A stretch of 64,000 nucleotides of DNA, taken from the NCBI GenBank assembly GCA_018697195.1, contig CM031859.1:55777207-55841206 (forward strand). The letters run 5' to 3'. The position numbers were made by a program, and so were the translations under genes. Positions within the stretch are counted from its first letter, which is position 1. The number at the start of each line of letters is the position of its first letter. This document shows positions 37,304 through 48,462 of the stretch, piece by piece. Under the pieces are notes generated by a model that was not told where the DNA came from, did not search any database, and saw only the letters and a program-made list of their open reading frames with translations. This DNA comes from Certhia americana (taxonomy: Eukaryota; Chordata; Aves; Passeriformes; Certhiidae).

Positions 37304-40206
37304 CATCCAAGCATGGTGCAATAGAGACGACTATCAATTCAGAGTAAATTCAGAAGTAATTCCTCCACTTCCCTTCAGCAAACAAGGAACACCTGTTTTT
37401 TAATTTTCACCTTTTTTAGAAAGAGATTCCTAAAAAATATAACTTACACAAGCACTGTGTCACCTTCTTTTCAAGGATGCAGGGATGTGCAGCATCTGCT
37501 ATCAGATATATCCAACTAGAGATGAAGCCAGGCACATGTCTTTTCATTGAAGCATATATTTTTTTTTTTTTTTAATTATGATCTTTTAATTGTTTTTTTT
37601 CTTTTTCACTAAGAGACAGTAGGCCAAAATCCTATGGCCCCAAAACTGAGGGAAGAGAACTGAGAAAGCCTAGCAGGAGACACTGGCTCCATCCATGAAC
37701 ATTTCACTTAAAAACTCGTAGAAAGACTGTTTAGTAGACTGTTTCATTATAACTGCTGACAGAAGTTTTTTAGAGTGTGAGAGGCTCGGGAGAGGTATTT
37801 GTTTTCCACTGCCTAAAGAGCAACTCCATAGACAAAAGGCTCACATAGAATGATGGAGAAGTTGACTACAGAATTGCTTAAGTCACCCTAAAACAGTGCC
37901 TCTTCCCAGGAGGCTCCTCTGGTGCCTGCTGGTGCAGCCCTCCCTGCTTAAGTCAGACAGAGAGAAGTGAGCTAAATAAACCTGAATAAAATTCTTCCAC
38001 CACATTGCTAAGCTGTTCCTAGATCTCATTCACAATCAGTGGAGGCAATTCTGAATGAGGCTCACTGCTACAGACTCAATTTGGGCAACTTCTGCAAAAG
38101 CAAGAGGTTTGTTTGGCTTCCTTTGTGAGATGCCTCCTGTACTGTGTAGAAAATGTAGCTGCCTAACCATGGGCTTGGGATTCAGGTCTGAAATGGGAAG
38201 GCAGTCAAAGGGGATTTATTAACTTTACCTATAACTGCCTCATTTCCTAGTACTACAGAGCTGGACTATGTATCATAGTAGGAATAATTTAGATGGATGA
38301 ATATAAATGTACTGTTGCTAAAAAAAATATCAGTGTGAAGTGCACTTACATATCAAAAAAAAAAAGTCACAGGCAGATTATTCAACAACAGGGCATCTGA
38401 GCTGAAGGACCATTTCACACAGAAACAAACATTGGTTCAATCTTCTTCATATGCTTTGCCTCACCTTCCATTTTCTAGAACACCTACTTTAGATACAGCC
38501 TCATCATCAGAAAGCACATAACTTAGCAGGTGTATCTTATCAAATTCAATTTCTGACTGTTTTTTCTTTGATTCATTAAGCTCCCATTCTCAGGATGATC
38601 CATGGCAGATTGCAATCTCTTCCCATTTACTACATACCAGGGACATCTAATTGTCTGTTCTGTAGGGATGAATTACTAACATACTCAGCCACAGAAGCAA
38701 GCACACATCTACATGTCATTTCTTCAAATGCCAAGGGTTTTTTTTGGAGGTCAATCTAGTGAGTTTGTCAGAATCAATAGAGAGAGGCATAGGAATAATA
38801 ATCATTAGAAATGTCCTAAATGACTAATGATTAATTTAACATTAGCTAGGATGCCATATTTAAAAGTAGAAACATACTACCATTTTTAAGTGCAAAATAT
38901 TACAAACATACCTCAATACCATGCCTTTGCATTGCATAGGACCAACATTTGAATCGAATTAATAATTTTTTTATCATAACTCACATTTTCTGTAGCCGTG
39001 TGTGATGGAGGAGCATTTGCAGGCTGTGGGGCAGACGAAGATTGAACTATGTAATAAAATTCATGCATAAATTACTAATGGTACCCTATCTAAGGCTAAT
39101 ATATTGACTAACCCTCCTGTGAACATCAAACAGGTCAGTGCACTAAGAGGTTACTAACTAGCTGATGCCTGTGGTGTTTTTCTTATGGGGGTTTAAAAGG
39201 AAAAGAAAATAACCCTGAATTTTTCAGATGGTATTTTCACTACTGTGAGAAATATATGGGTTCATTTTGCAACATTTCTCTGAATTTCAGTTTAGAAACA
39301 GTTTTACAAAGTGCTGATACCCAGACTCTCAGTGGTGTTTAGAAACATGCAAAGCCAGAATGATAAAATAGCTTTAAAGTTGACTACAGTGAAAAGAGAG
39401 TAACTAGTTTTTATGGAACCTGACAGCATTTCACTCTCCTCCCATTACAATTAGAAAGTTAAGTATAGGACAAAATAGGTAAAAGCCCCCAAACCATCTC
39501 TGAGCTACCCAATTCTTTGAAGCTTGTTAAATGGAGACAATCTGGACATATATGTATACATATACAAATATGTATATTTGCACAAGAAAAGGAAGTTTTG
39601 GAGCAGTCATGTCATTGTATAAAGCTTACTAGCTGAACTTCCTGGAAAATGACTGAAGCTGAAATGGGGGAAGAAATGCTAAATTGTGCCTTATACAAAA
39701 AATTGCTTCAGACAATCTAATGTTTTCACTTAAGAAAATGTTCTTACATGACCATGATTTTTTAACCTGTGTAGTGTTTGAGACAGGGAGTGTCTCTTGC
39801 TACAGATTTGTGAAAGTATTTAGGATAATGGGACATGCATCTTGGTAATACTGCAATGAATTATTATAACTATTTTGCATTTATGAACATCTTATGCATG
39901 CACATAGAATGTTTCTTTTCCTATGTTATTTATATGGAGCTTCTAAGTGCAGAAAAATTGCATGAATGCCCCAGAGCTTGTTGCTGTACACATAAAAGCT
40001 TATTCATTTAAATTGCACATATTTAGAGATGGCTTTTGGATTCCCCTTGTTAAAAATAGCTTGGTACAGAAATACCCAGAGAAATTAGGACTGTAGGGCA
40101 CTTTTAGGCTTGTCTTTACAAGAAATGGGGTCGTGACCTCTTCTTTCTCCTTGAGGGCCAATACTATGGTGCAGAGGAATATTTTCCCCCCGTGTATGAA
40201 AGCTTT

Positions 40207-40234
40207 GTCCATAGTGGGATGTCCATAGTGGGAC
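40207..40234. repeat. 14-base tandem duplication
   Basis: Two adjacent units GTCCATAGTGGGAT and GTCCATAGTGGGAC, one mismatch, just left of the old CR1 copy at 40445. Confidence 0.88.
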
Positions 40235-40444
40235 AGTCTTTGGTGATTATTTCTTCAGGTCAGTGACCAGGGCAGGGCTGAGCTCTAATGGGGACAATCC
40301 TGGTGGCTTAGTGAGTAGCTGGGTATCAGTGCTTGAGCCTTCTCCTGACCCTTGAGAGCTTAGAGGGGAGAGGTGTAGCCTGAGAGACTCCTGGTTCATC
40401 TCGTTACCTTCAGGCTGGATAAACTCTCTCTGCAGAGAAATAAG

Positions 40445-41165
40445 TAAACAGTAAATATTTGCCTTTTTCTTTCTAAAATACCTCTGAAGATGTGGATTAC
40501 ACAGTTTCCCTAGGCAGCATATTTTGTCATTTCTCTATCCCTACTGTTTGAAATTTTTTCAGCACATTTAATCAAAATCTCCTCTGCTTCAGTTTAGGCT
40601 CATTATTCCCTGTACTCACCACATGAGATCCAGAGCACATTATTTCCCCCAGCTTTATCAACACATCTGCATTTTATAAACAAAATATTTCTGTTTCTTT
40701 TAGTCTTTCCCTGTAGGATATCACAAAAGGGGTACGACTTTAGATGTCCAATGATTCCAGTTGCTTCTTTTCAATTTCTACCAAATTGGCCCAATCACTC
40801 CAGGAGCCTCACAATCTTCACAAATGAGAATTAAGAGCCCTTACCCATAGAATCTTGCACAGTAACACAGGTTACCTCGTGTCTCAGATGCATGACATTC
40901 TTCTTTATACACTCCACTGCAATGTAGCTTTTTTCAGCACAACATGTTTTTGACTCATGTTCAGTCTGCAATTCAGATCCCTTGTTGGTCTGTTGAATTC
41001 ACATTTGCCAATCATGTATTCGTGTAGCTGACTAGATGAATATGGAATGTTTGCATTTCTTTTATTGAATTGCATCCTGTGATACACATATAAAACTCAT
41101 GAACTGGTTTTGTTGAAGTTCTACATATTGTTAATCTCCTGTCTTCAATCCTGTGCCCTCCATGT
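40445..41165 (-). mobile_element. Old CR1-type LINE copy, antisense, about 720 bases
   Basis: Plus-strand text follows the reverse complement of older CR1 elements: CTTCAGTTTAGGCTCATTATTCCCTGTACTC, TATTTCCCCCAG, TTTAGTCTTTCCCTGTAGGATATC, TCCAGTTGCTTC, TTTTGACTCATGTTCAGTCTGCAATTC, AGATCCCTTGTTGG, TATTCGTGTAGCTGACTAG, TTTGCATTTCTTTTATTGAATTGCATCCTG and a closing GTTAATCTCCTGTCTTCAATCCTGTG. The order is collinear with the 20346 copy and, at its right part, with the RT-proximal segment. Frames are destroyed. Its right end is recognisable, its left end less so. Confidence 0.77.
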
Positions 41166-44100
41166 TTTTCATTTACTAGATTCAGAGTGGGATCTTGGAA
41201 TAGCCAACAACTTGAAAAGTGTGTTCAGCACTCTTCTAAAAATCTTTCAGAAAGGCACCTAAGTGGTATTGTTCTACTTCTACTCCTTGTTTTGTTCTCT
41301 ATTCAAACCCTAGCTGATAGCTTTCACCAGCAAGCCTTTTTGACTGCTTATGCCTCCTTCAAAATGACATTTAGCTTGAAAGAGCGTGAACTGGGATGGC
41401 ATCCATTACTTACACGCTCTTGGCATCTCTTGTTATAGCCAGAGAGGGCACAGGCTCTTGCTATGCTAAACAGCCCTGTAGGGTTCCTGGTTTCCCAAAA
41501 GAAGTAACTAAGGACTTATGAGGTTCAGCATGTGTATCTTTACAACAACCAAGAACAGACATGCTTTAGCTGCAAGTTTTCAGACAATCTTGGGCTCACT
41601 CTGCATGCATTCTTCTGCAGAATGCATTAAGAAACAGGGGTGAGAGGATCTGAAGGAAAGCAGGACTATTGGCCTCAAAATTTCTAAGTCATTACTTTCA
41701 ATCTAGCTTTCTTTTTTTTTTTTTTTTCTTCCCAGATTCAAGCACCTAAATTCCATCACTCCCCACTAATTGCCAAGCAAAATGGGTAAACCACATTATG
41801 TCCCTCCTTTACAGGCTGGCCAAGTTATGCAGAATAACATATTATCATTCTTCATTATTTCTTGAGTGAGATAGAGTGTGTAGCAGAGGTGACAGGAACC
41901 AAACTGGGAGATGACTGATCCTTTATTATCAATCTAGATATTAATATCAATCTAGATATTAATGTCTTGCTCTCTAACCCATACTATCTTTTAATATTTT
42001 CATTTATGTCTTTTTATGAACTATTACAAATACTTTCACTCATTTTTTCCCTTTGCATTTTACCAAAGGGTTAATACTTCTATGTTAGCAGAGTGAGATT
42101 CAAGGGCAAAACAACAATCAATATTACTAGAGGCTGTGGGATGTTAATTGTCCAGCTGTACTTCCTGGTTTGTTTTGCTGTTGGCTTTTTTTTCAAATCT
42201 TTGCCTTTATTGATTCCCTACCTCCCCACTAATCCCTTCCAGAAAAAAGGATGGCTGTCACATCTTTCTAAATAAAAGTGACAGCTTGGATGGTAGTGCT
42301 CAGGTGAACAATCATAGGCTATTTGTACCAGGAATTGTTGATGTTATTGAGGGCAAGTGCAAGTAAACAGAGGTTACCCTCTACTTTAGTTGCTATCTAT
42401 CCTCCACGCAAAGTGCCATGACAGCACAGTCTGTGCATCCTAACATGTCTGAACAGTAGGCACCAGAGGTGCTTGGAGGTGTTGTACCTGACACTTGGGA
42501 CCTTTCTGAATTTCTGACTGCTTTCTGAGACACAACAGTGGGCACCCAGGCTGCCTGCCTTTGCAGACTGGAGCTCTTCCACAGGGACCTCCTGCTCTAA
42601 AGGACCCTGTGTCCTTTCCCACCACTGCTGCTGCAAGAGCAGCTGAGAGAGCCAGAGCTGAACATCCTGAGTCCCATGCAAATTGCCAAGACATGCAATC
42701 ATAAGGAGCCTGAAGGGCAGGTTTCTGCCTTCTGAGGACATTGGCTGGGCAGCCATCAGCAGAACTGGGGAAGGACAGACTGCTCCCAAGAACAGCTGGT
42801 ATAGAGGGGTCCTAATGAGCCTTCTTGTCTGGGAGCAGCTACAGAGGTGTATCATGTGGTCCTACACTACGTGGGTAAGGCAAGAGTTTGGAGGAATTTC
42901 ACCACAGAGATATGGCCACCACTGGCAGATTCAGGGCATTGTGATGTCTAGCCACTACTGGCATAGGGAAGAAGCGAGGCTACAGTCACATTCCATGCTT
43001 GGACCTCTGCTCTGAGATGGGAAGAAATGGTCATTGTACACATTTTGAAGGAAATAATGAGTGCATGTGTTGAAATTTATTTTCACACTATTTTTTCTCT
43101 CTCATGTAGCACTTACCTTGTACCTGAGTCTATCTTGGCCAGTGTGACTGAAGCGTATCAAATATTCTCCTTTTGAAATCGAAATCTTCCAAAGTTTCAT
43201 TATCACAATCTCAAGCTATAAAGAGATAATATTATAAGCCAAAAGGACCAGAGCAAACACTACAATATAACAAATATTTGCTTTGTGCCATTATTTTATC
43301 TGACTCATATTATTGGAGTTACTGTTTTGACCACAGGTAAAACAGCAGCAGGTTGAGCAATGAGCCACTACTTTCTTCACCAGGAAGAACAAAGGACAAA
43401 CAGCCCTTGGTAACAAACATTTGCATAAGCCAGACTCTGATGAGCTTTGTAAAAAAGGCAAAGCAAACCAAAAAAGTAGGGGTTCGGAGCATCAAAAGGA
43501 TGACTGCAAGACAAAAACGTCAGCAGTGCTGAGAGTGATAGATTGACACAAACACACTGTCTTTGGAGTATGGAACATCAATATTACAAACAGGTGAAAA
43601 GCAATTATAAATGAAAACAAAATCATAATATATCTGGAAAGACAAGAAAGCTATCAGTCAGAGGGAGGGGCATTAATTAGGACATGCAAAGAAGGAAATC
43701 ACTTAGAGACCCAAAGCCCATTAACAGCTTGTAGCCCCAAGCTAAATTCAAATAGGAGGCTCAAAAATGACACTTATACATGGTCTGACACACATGGAGT
43801 ACCGCTGTGATGAAAGCAAAACTTAGTTCTGCAGTGGTTTATGGGGTATGACAGTATCCCCCGAAGTGCTCTGGCTTACCGATGAGGAGGATGGCAACAC
43901 TGATCCAGACAAGGCAATGCTCAACCATGACCACAGAGGTGAGATCTCCTCTGAGTGGAATGGGATGTCAAGGCTCCTCACAGATGAAATGCTTTTCTTA
44001 CATAAAACTAACATCAATTAACTCAGGATGGTGTCTTCAGACTCCTCAGATGCCATCACCAGGCACAAGACAGACTATCTGGTTGATGGAAGTTTCCAAT

Positions 44101-47100
44101 TATCACACAAAAGAGAAGCCCTGCAACAGCGAATCTCACTGGTGAGCCTGGAGCAAAGTCTCCGAGCTCTCCAACAAGATGCCACACAGAGCTTTTGAAA
44201 GGTAGGGTTAGCCAGTAGGCAAACACTGTCTGGCCTTGCAAAAATAATGGAGTCTATTATTACACACCTAGGAGATTCCCTGGAAACTCTTAACTCGAGT
44301 ATTTTGTTAACAAGCCAAAGAACATAAGCAGGAAATGACTCCTGTGATTCTAAGAACATGTAAAAGAAAATGTGCATTTCAATGAGGAAATAAAATCACC
44401 AACTGGAGTGTACTTTGCAGTTTTAAGCAATTCTGGGTTGCTGAAAATCTCCAATTATGAGTCTTCTGCTCAGCCCTTAATCTTCTTCATGAACACATCA
44501 TCATGTGAGGTAGAAACCACTAGAACTTAACTCACATGAATTCCTGAAAGACAAATGCCTCAGGAAAATAACAAATGCTGAAGAGAATGAAATTTTATGA
44601 CACATACTGGTTTACTTCAGAGTCCAGCAACTATTATTTACAAAGTTGTTCAGAAAAAAGCATGAAATACATAAGAAAAGTTACTATGAAACAATGGAAA
44701 GCCATGGAGAAGACATAAGCTGCAGGGGTCCATCCTTCGAGCAGCCTCTGGGAAAGGAAAAGCTGTGGAGAGCAGCAGAACAAAAAATGTCTTGCTTTTG
44801 GCCACTGTAGTATTTGACAGCATAGGAAAATGGATATTCAGACTACTACTGGAGAGAAAAAAATCTAAAGTCCATTTCCTAAATAGCAAGCTTGCCTGGA
44901 GAAGAACCTCTTATGCCGCAGAAATGACTCTATGCTGCCATTTGTGGCCAGCACTGATGGGAAGTATCAATTGTTTAGGAAGAGAATACATGTGCTGTCA
45001 TATAGAGTTACTAAAGGTGAAAAGGCAATTAACACTCAGGGCCTTGAATCCCTAAGCCTCCTGAAAAATTAGCCCATATGTTCTGTATTATTTTCTTTTA
45101 CTGGAAAAGAGATTAGGACTGTATGATATATACATGGGAAGTGGATACAGCTTCATGTTGCTTACATTCACAAGAGATTCCCACATGCACTCTTTGGGAA
45201 AGAAACATAAGGAAGTGCAGGTTATGCAAGTGTTCTTCTGCCTTTGGTGTTTCCTATTTCCTGTTGTCTGTTTTTTACTTATCCTGTCACCTGATACAAT
45301 GCTCTTGTGAGAGAAATCTAGACATTATCACACTGAAAGAGCACAATATTTCAGAGGTGTAGTATTTTATCTCCCCTTTGGCTTTATTGATCAACCATTA
45401 GCTTTAGATTAAATGCTGCACTGTGATTTTAATTCAGCTGCTGAAAGAACCTTGTCTATGAAGCCTAATTTCTTATGCCCTGAATTCATTCCTTAAGGTA
45501 AGTCTAAAACTAAGGCTGAAGTTTTGGGAAGGATTGTCTTTCTCCTGCCACATTAACTCTTGTCTTTGTTATGGGCGTAACCATCAATGGTTCTGTTGTG
45601 GTATGGAGAAGTATTTGTGAGGAAACCTCTCTCCAAGAAATGCTCTCATATGCCTCCAGCCACTCAGGAGTAAAGTAGAGATTGTGCCCACACTGGACTG
45701 CATTGCTCATTGCCAGGATATTAGCAGATCTAAATGTTTTTGCTCAACTTTGACTTTTAAACAACTAGTTCTTTCTTTCAAATGAAGCAAAATCTTTGCA
45801 GAAAAGATTCTTGGCAGCAATTTTTGCTCTGGCTTCCTGAGGAATGCGCTCGCTTTAAAAACTGAATGAAAAACCAATGGCACATAAAACTGTCTCATGA
45901 CAATGCTGGCAGTTCTACCAGTTTCTCATCCACCCACATTTACCAAGCACTATGCATTATGTTAGAATTGTAACTTTGAAATGATAACCTCTGAGGACAT
46001 GCTTTTTAATCACCAGGATCTCATTTTCTGCTTTCAGAGTTTTGTGGAAGTGTTATTTGAATAGCGGGTACCAGATTTTATATGCCTGCAGTGGTTACAA
46101 TATCCTGTTGACAATAGTATCAGAAGAGTCCTTCACCTTCTGGATTCTCACACTCAAAGAAAATATTTTAGCCATCTGTTTACCTGATATTTGCTGCAGC
46201 AGAGAAGAAAAAGGTCAGTATTTTCTAGTCAGCTTAGGTCCAGCATGGAACACCTCAGTGTTCTTTTGGCTTCAGAAAACGTCCTATTATGGTGAAAGTT
46301 TGTGTATTCTTACTTTATACCTCATAGAATATATCCAAAAAGCCTCTTAAGCAATATTGACCTTCTTTCACATTAATCATTTTTTCCCCCTCAGGAACTG
46401 TAAACATAAACCAGTCTATAAAGATGAAAATTTTCCTGCTCTGAGCAGGAAAGTTTCAAGTTTTGTGGCTGAGTACGTCAGCACCAGACTTCCAACATGA
46501 CATGCAGAGCTGCAGACCCAAATTATAGGCCACTCCAAACACAAAAGTTTAAAAAGGAGCCACTCCCCTCTTTCAAAAACTCTTTTGTATTCTTTTCGGT
46601 TTCTCAAAGAACAAGTTGTTGATGATGGTATTTTCCTACTGCATTTACACAAGCCTAGAGTTATAAAAGCCAGGCAGGCAGCACTACCCAGCTGGAAGTT
46701 GATATTCACTTGCGTAATGGCTGCCCTGTGAATAGGGCAGACTTCTTGCATAAACTCAGATTTGTGGGATATGACTTTTTCTCAAGCTCTGCTTGCAGCC
46801 CAAGCTTCAAGTGTGATCTATGCTGGTACTTAGTTGCAATTGCTCCGTATCTCTGAAAATCATGTGGTCCCTACACACTGATAAGGAGCTTAACTCCATA
46901 TGCTTTGCTTTGAAAAACTAGTGCTTTTTTAGATGAAAATCTAAAAGCTATCATAGCATTTCAGACCAGTAACTAGATTTTATCAGATTATGATCCCTTT
47001 AGTGGCATGATTTGTGTTTTACCTAAATAGCCTGATGAGGCTCAAATGCCTCATGCTAGCCTCTTTCTGAGTGTCACATGCCAAGAGCAGAAGCTGAAAT

Positions 47101-47684
47101 GTCACTGCTACCGCATGGCTATGCCAAACAGCAGCAAGGACCTGACTGAAGCAGACATACCCAGGCATATGTGGCTAGCAATCCTTGTCTCCTTCCGCTT
47201 TGCTCCTTGCTGACTTAAAAGATTCACCCCCAGGGCAGTGTGGACAGGAGGTGGTTCCTACAGCCATACCCAAACTTGGGACACCAAGCACTTCCAGTCC
47301 CAGACCTGCATATGCAAGAGTTGACTTCTGTCCCTTGTCACAGGAGAAACTCTTTGCTAATGGGGATGGTCTGGCGTCCCTAACCAGCACCTGTGCTATG
47401 TTGGCTGCTTACTTGCAGTCATAGGCACATTGTGGTGTGCAGGATGGGCCATCAGTGATTTCACTCAGTATCTCCTGAGAGACATGAAGCTATTGAAACT
47501 AGTGATGCTAACCTGGATGTGTTAGAAAGCCATCTCCACATGGCTAGTTGTTACAATGGTTGCTGATAGCTTGAAATATTTGCTCTTGGGATTCACTATC
47601 CTGAAATCATTCACGCAGTCACCCACGCCACCAAGAAGAGAAGAAAATGATCGCATTCAGCGTTTTCTTATGACAGGTATGCAA
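41166..47684. other. Intergenic, upstream of PPP1R14C, no gene recognised
   Basis: No supportable gene. Features seen are a T16 run at 41712-41727, an exact 18-base tandem duplication at 41927-41962 and a more GC-balanced patch at about 42400-43010. That patch carries a 152-codon minus-strand frame (42397-42855) and a 110-codon plus-strand frame, neither resembling a known protein. Distal regulatory DNA of PPP1R14C may lie here, but nothing in the sequence proves it. Confidence 0.6.
41927..41962. repeat. Exact 18-base tandem duplication
   Basis: Two adjacent identical units of TATCAATCTAGATATTAA. Each unit is nearly palindromic around TCTAGA. Confidence 0.9.
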
Positions 47685-47692
47685 TGTATATA
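47685..47692 (+). promoter_or_regulatory. Possible TATA box upstream of PPP1R14C
   Basis: TATATAAA about 490 bases upstream of the PPP1R14C start codon and just outside the CpG island. If used, it would give a leader of roughly 460 bases. The island itself probably supports dispersed initiation nearer the gene, so this may be a chance match in AT-rich sequence. Confidence 0.2.
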
Positions 47693-48054
47693 AACATACA
47701 GCGAGTGACGGGGCAATACTGCATTTCCTTATAGAAAAAAAAAACCCAATCAAAAACCACCCAGCGAGCATATGGTCCCGGGGAGAGCCGTACCGCAGGC
47801 ACGGCTGCTCCGCCTCCGCCGAGGAGCGGCCGCCCGCGACTCGCCGGCACCGGGGCAGCTCAGAGGCTCCGCCACGGCACTCTCGGGGTGCTCCACACTC
47901 CGCTCCAAGCTGCCGGCTCCGGGTACGCTGTGCCGTGCTGAACCGCTCCGACCGTGCCGAACCGAGCAGCGCCGAGCCGCACAGCCCCTCCTCTGTCCCC
48001 GCCCCAGCCGGTCCGGGCCCACCCCCGGCGGCGGGGCCGCTGCGCCGCCGAGCC

Positions 48055-48102
48055 ATGCGAGGCTTTAAGCGGCAGGTGCGGGGGAGCGGAGCAGACGCGT
48101 AA
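48055..48102 (+). promoter_or_regulatory. Candidate upstream ORF in the PPP1R14C leader (15 codons)
   Basis: ATG at 48055 in the context GAGCCATGC opens a frame of 15 codons (MRGFKRQVRGSGADA), closing with TAA at 48100-48102, 75 bases before the main ATG. It would act only if transcription starts upstream of 48055, which is not known. Confidence 0.3.
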
Positions 48103-48177
48103 GCGGCGGCTGCTGCGGCCCGGCGGTAGCGGCGGCGGGCGCCTTTCGGCTCGGCGGGAGCCGCGGCGGAGCGGAGC

Positions 48178-48462
48178 ATGTCGGTGGCGACCGGGGGCAG
48201 CGAGGCGGCGGCAGCAGCGGGCGGAGGCGGCGGGAACCGCGTTTTCTTCCAGAGCCCCCGCGGCGGCGGCGGGAGCGGCGGCTCCTCCGGCAGCTCCTCC
48301 CGAGAGGACTCGGTGTCGGCAGCGGCGGCCGTGGTGCAGGTCCAGCAGCGGCGCCACCAGCAGGGGAAAGTGACGGTGAAATACGATCGGAAGGAGCTGC
48401 GGAAGCGGCTGGTGCTGGAGGAGTGGATCGTGGAGCAGCTGGGGCAGCTCTACGGCTGCGAG
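48178..48462 (+). CDS. PPP1R14C: PPP1R14C exon 1 (protein phosphatase 1 inhibitor KEPI, N-terminal part)
   Basis: Encodes the first 95 residues of a small cytosolic inhibitor of the protein phosphatase 1 catalytic subunit, activated by protein kinase C phosphorylation. The N-terminus MSVATGGSEAA, the RVFFQSPRGG block, a Gly/Ser linker (about 30-41), the QQRRHQQGKVTVKYDRKEL block and RLVLEEWIVEQLGQLYGCE match mammalian KEPI. Thr66 in KVTVKYD is the equivalent of the regulatory threonine (Thr73 in human, Thr38 in CPI-17). The family's PHI domain starts here and is completed by later exons. The start has A at -3. The exon ends in phase 0 after GAG with a donor GTGCGG, at the point where the mammalian protein continues with an acidic EEEMPE stretch. 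About 70 residues of the usual 165 are therefore missing from the window. Confidence 0.96.

Larger units (their letters stand above)
29824..40444. other. Intergenic, no gene recognised
   Basis: AT-rich DNA with no supportable gene. It contains a G/T-biased low-complexity tract at 32170-32350, a TA-rich tract at about 37268-37303, and a TATA/TGTA-rich stretch at 39548-39580. Two patches look more constrained by eye: 36590-36850 (OTX-type TAATCC, an E-box CAGATG and an AP-1 core TGAGTCA) and 38985-39115 (ATGCATAAATTACTAATGG). A 14-base unit is duplicated in tandem at 40207-40234. Confidence 0.6.

Noticed and set aside
42397..43015. 152-codon minus and 110-codon plus frames in a GC-balanced patch
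   Set aside because: They overlap on opposite strands, neither resembles a known family, and there is no promoter or splice support.
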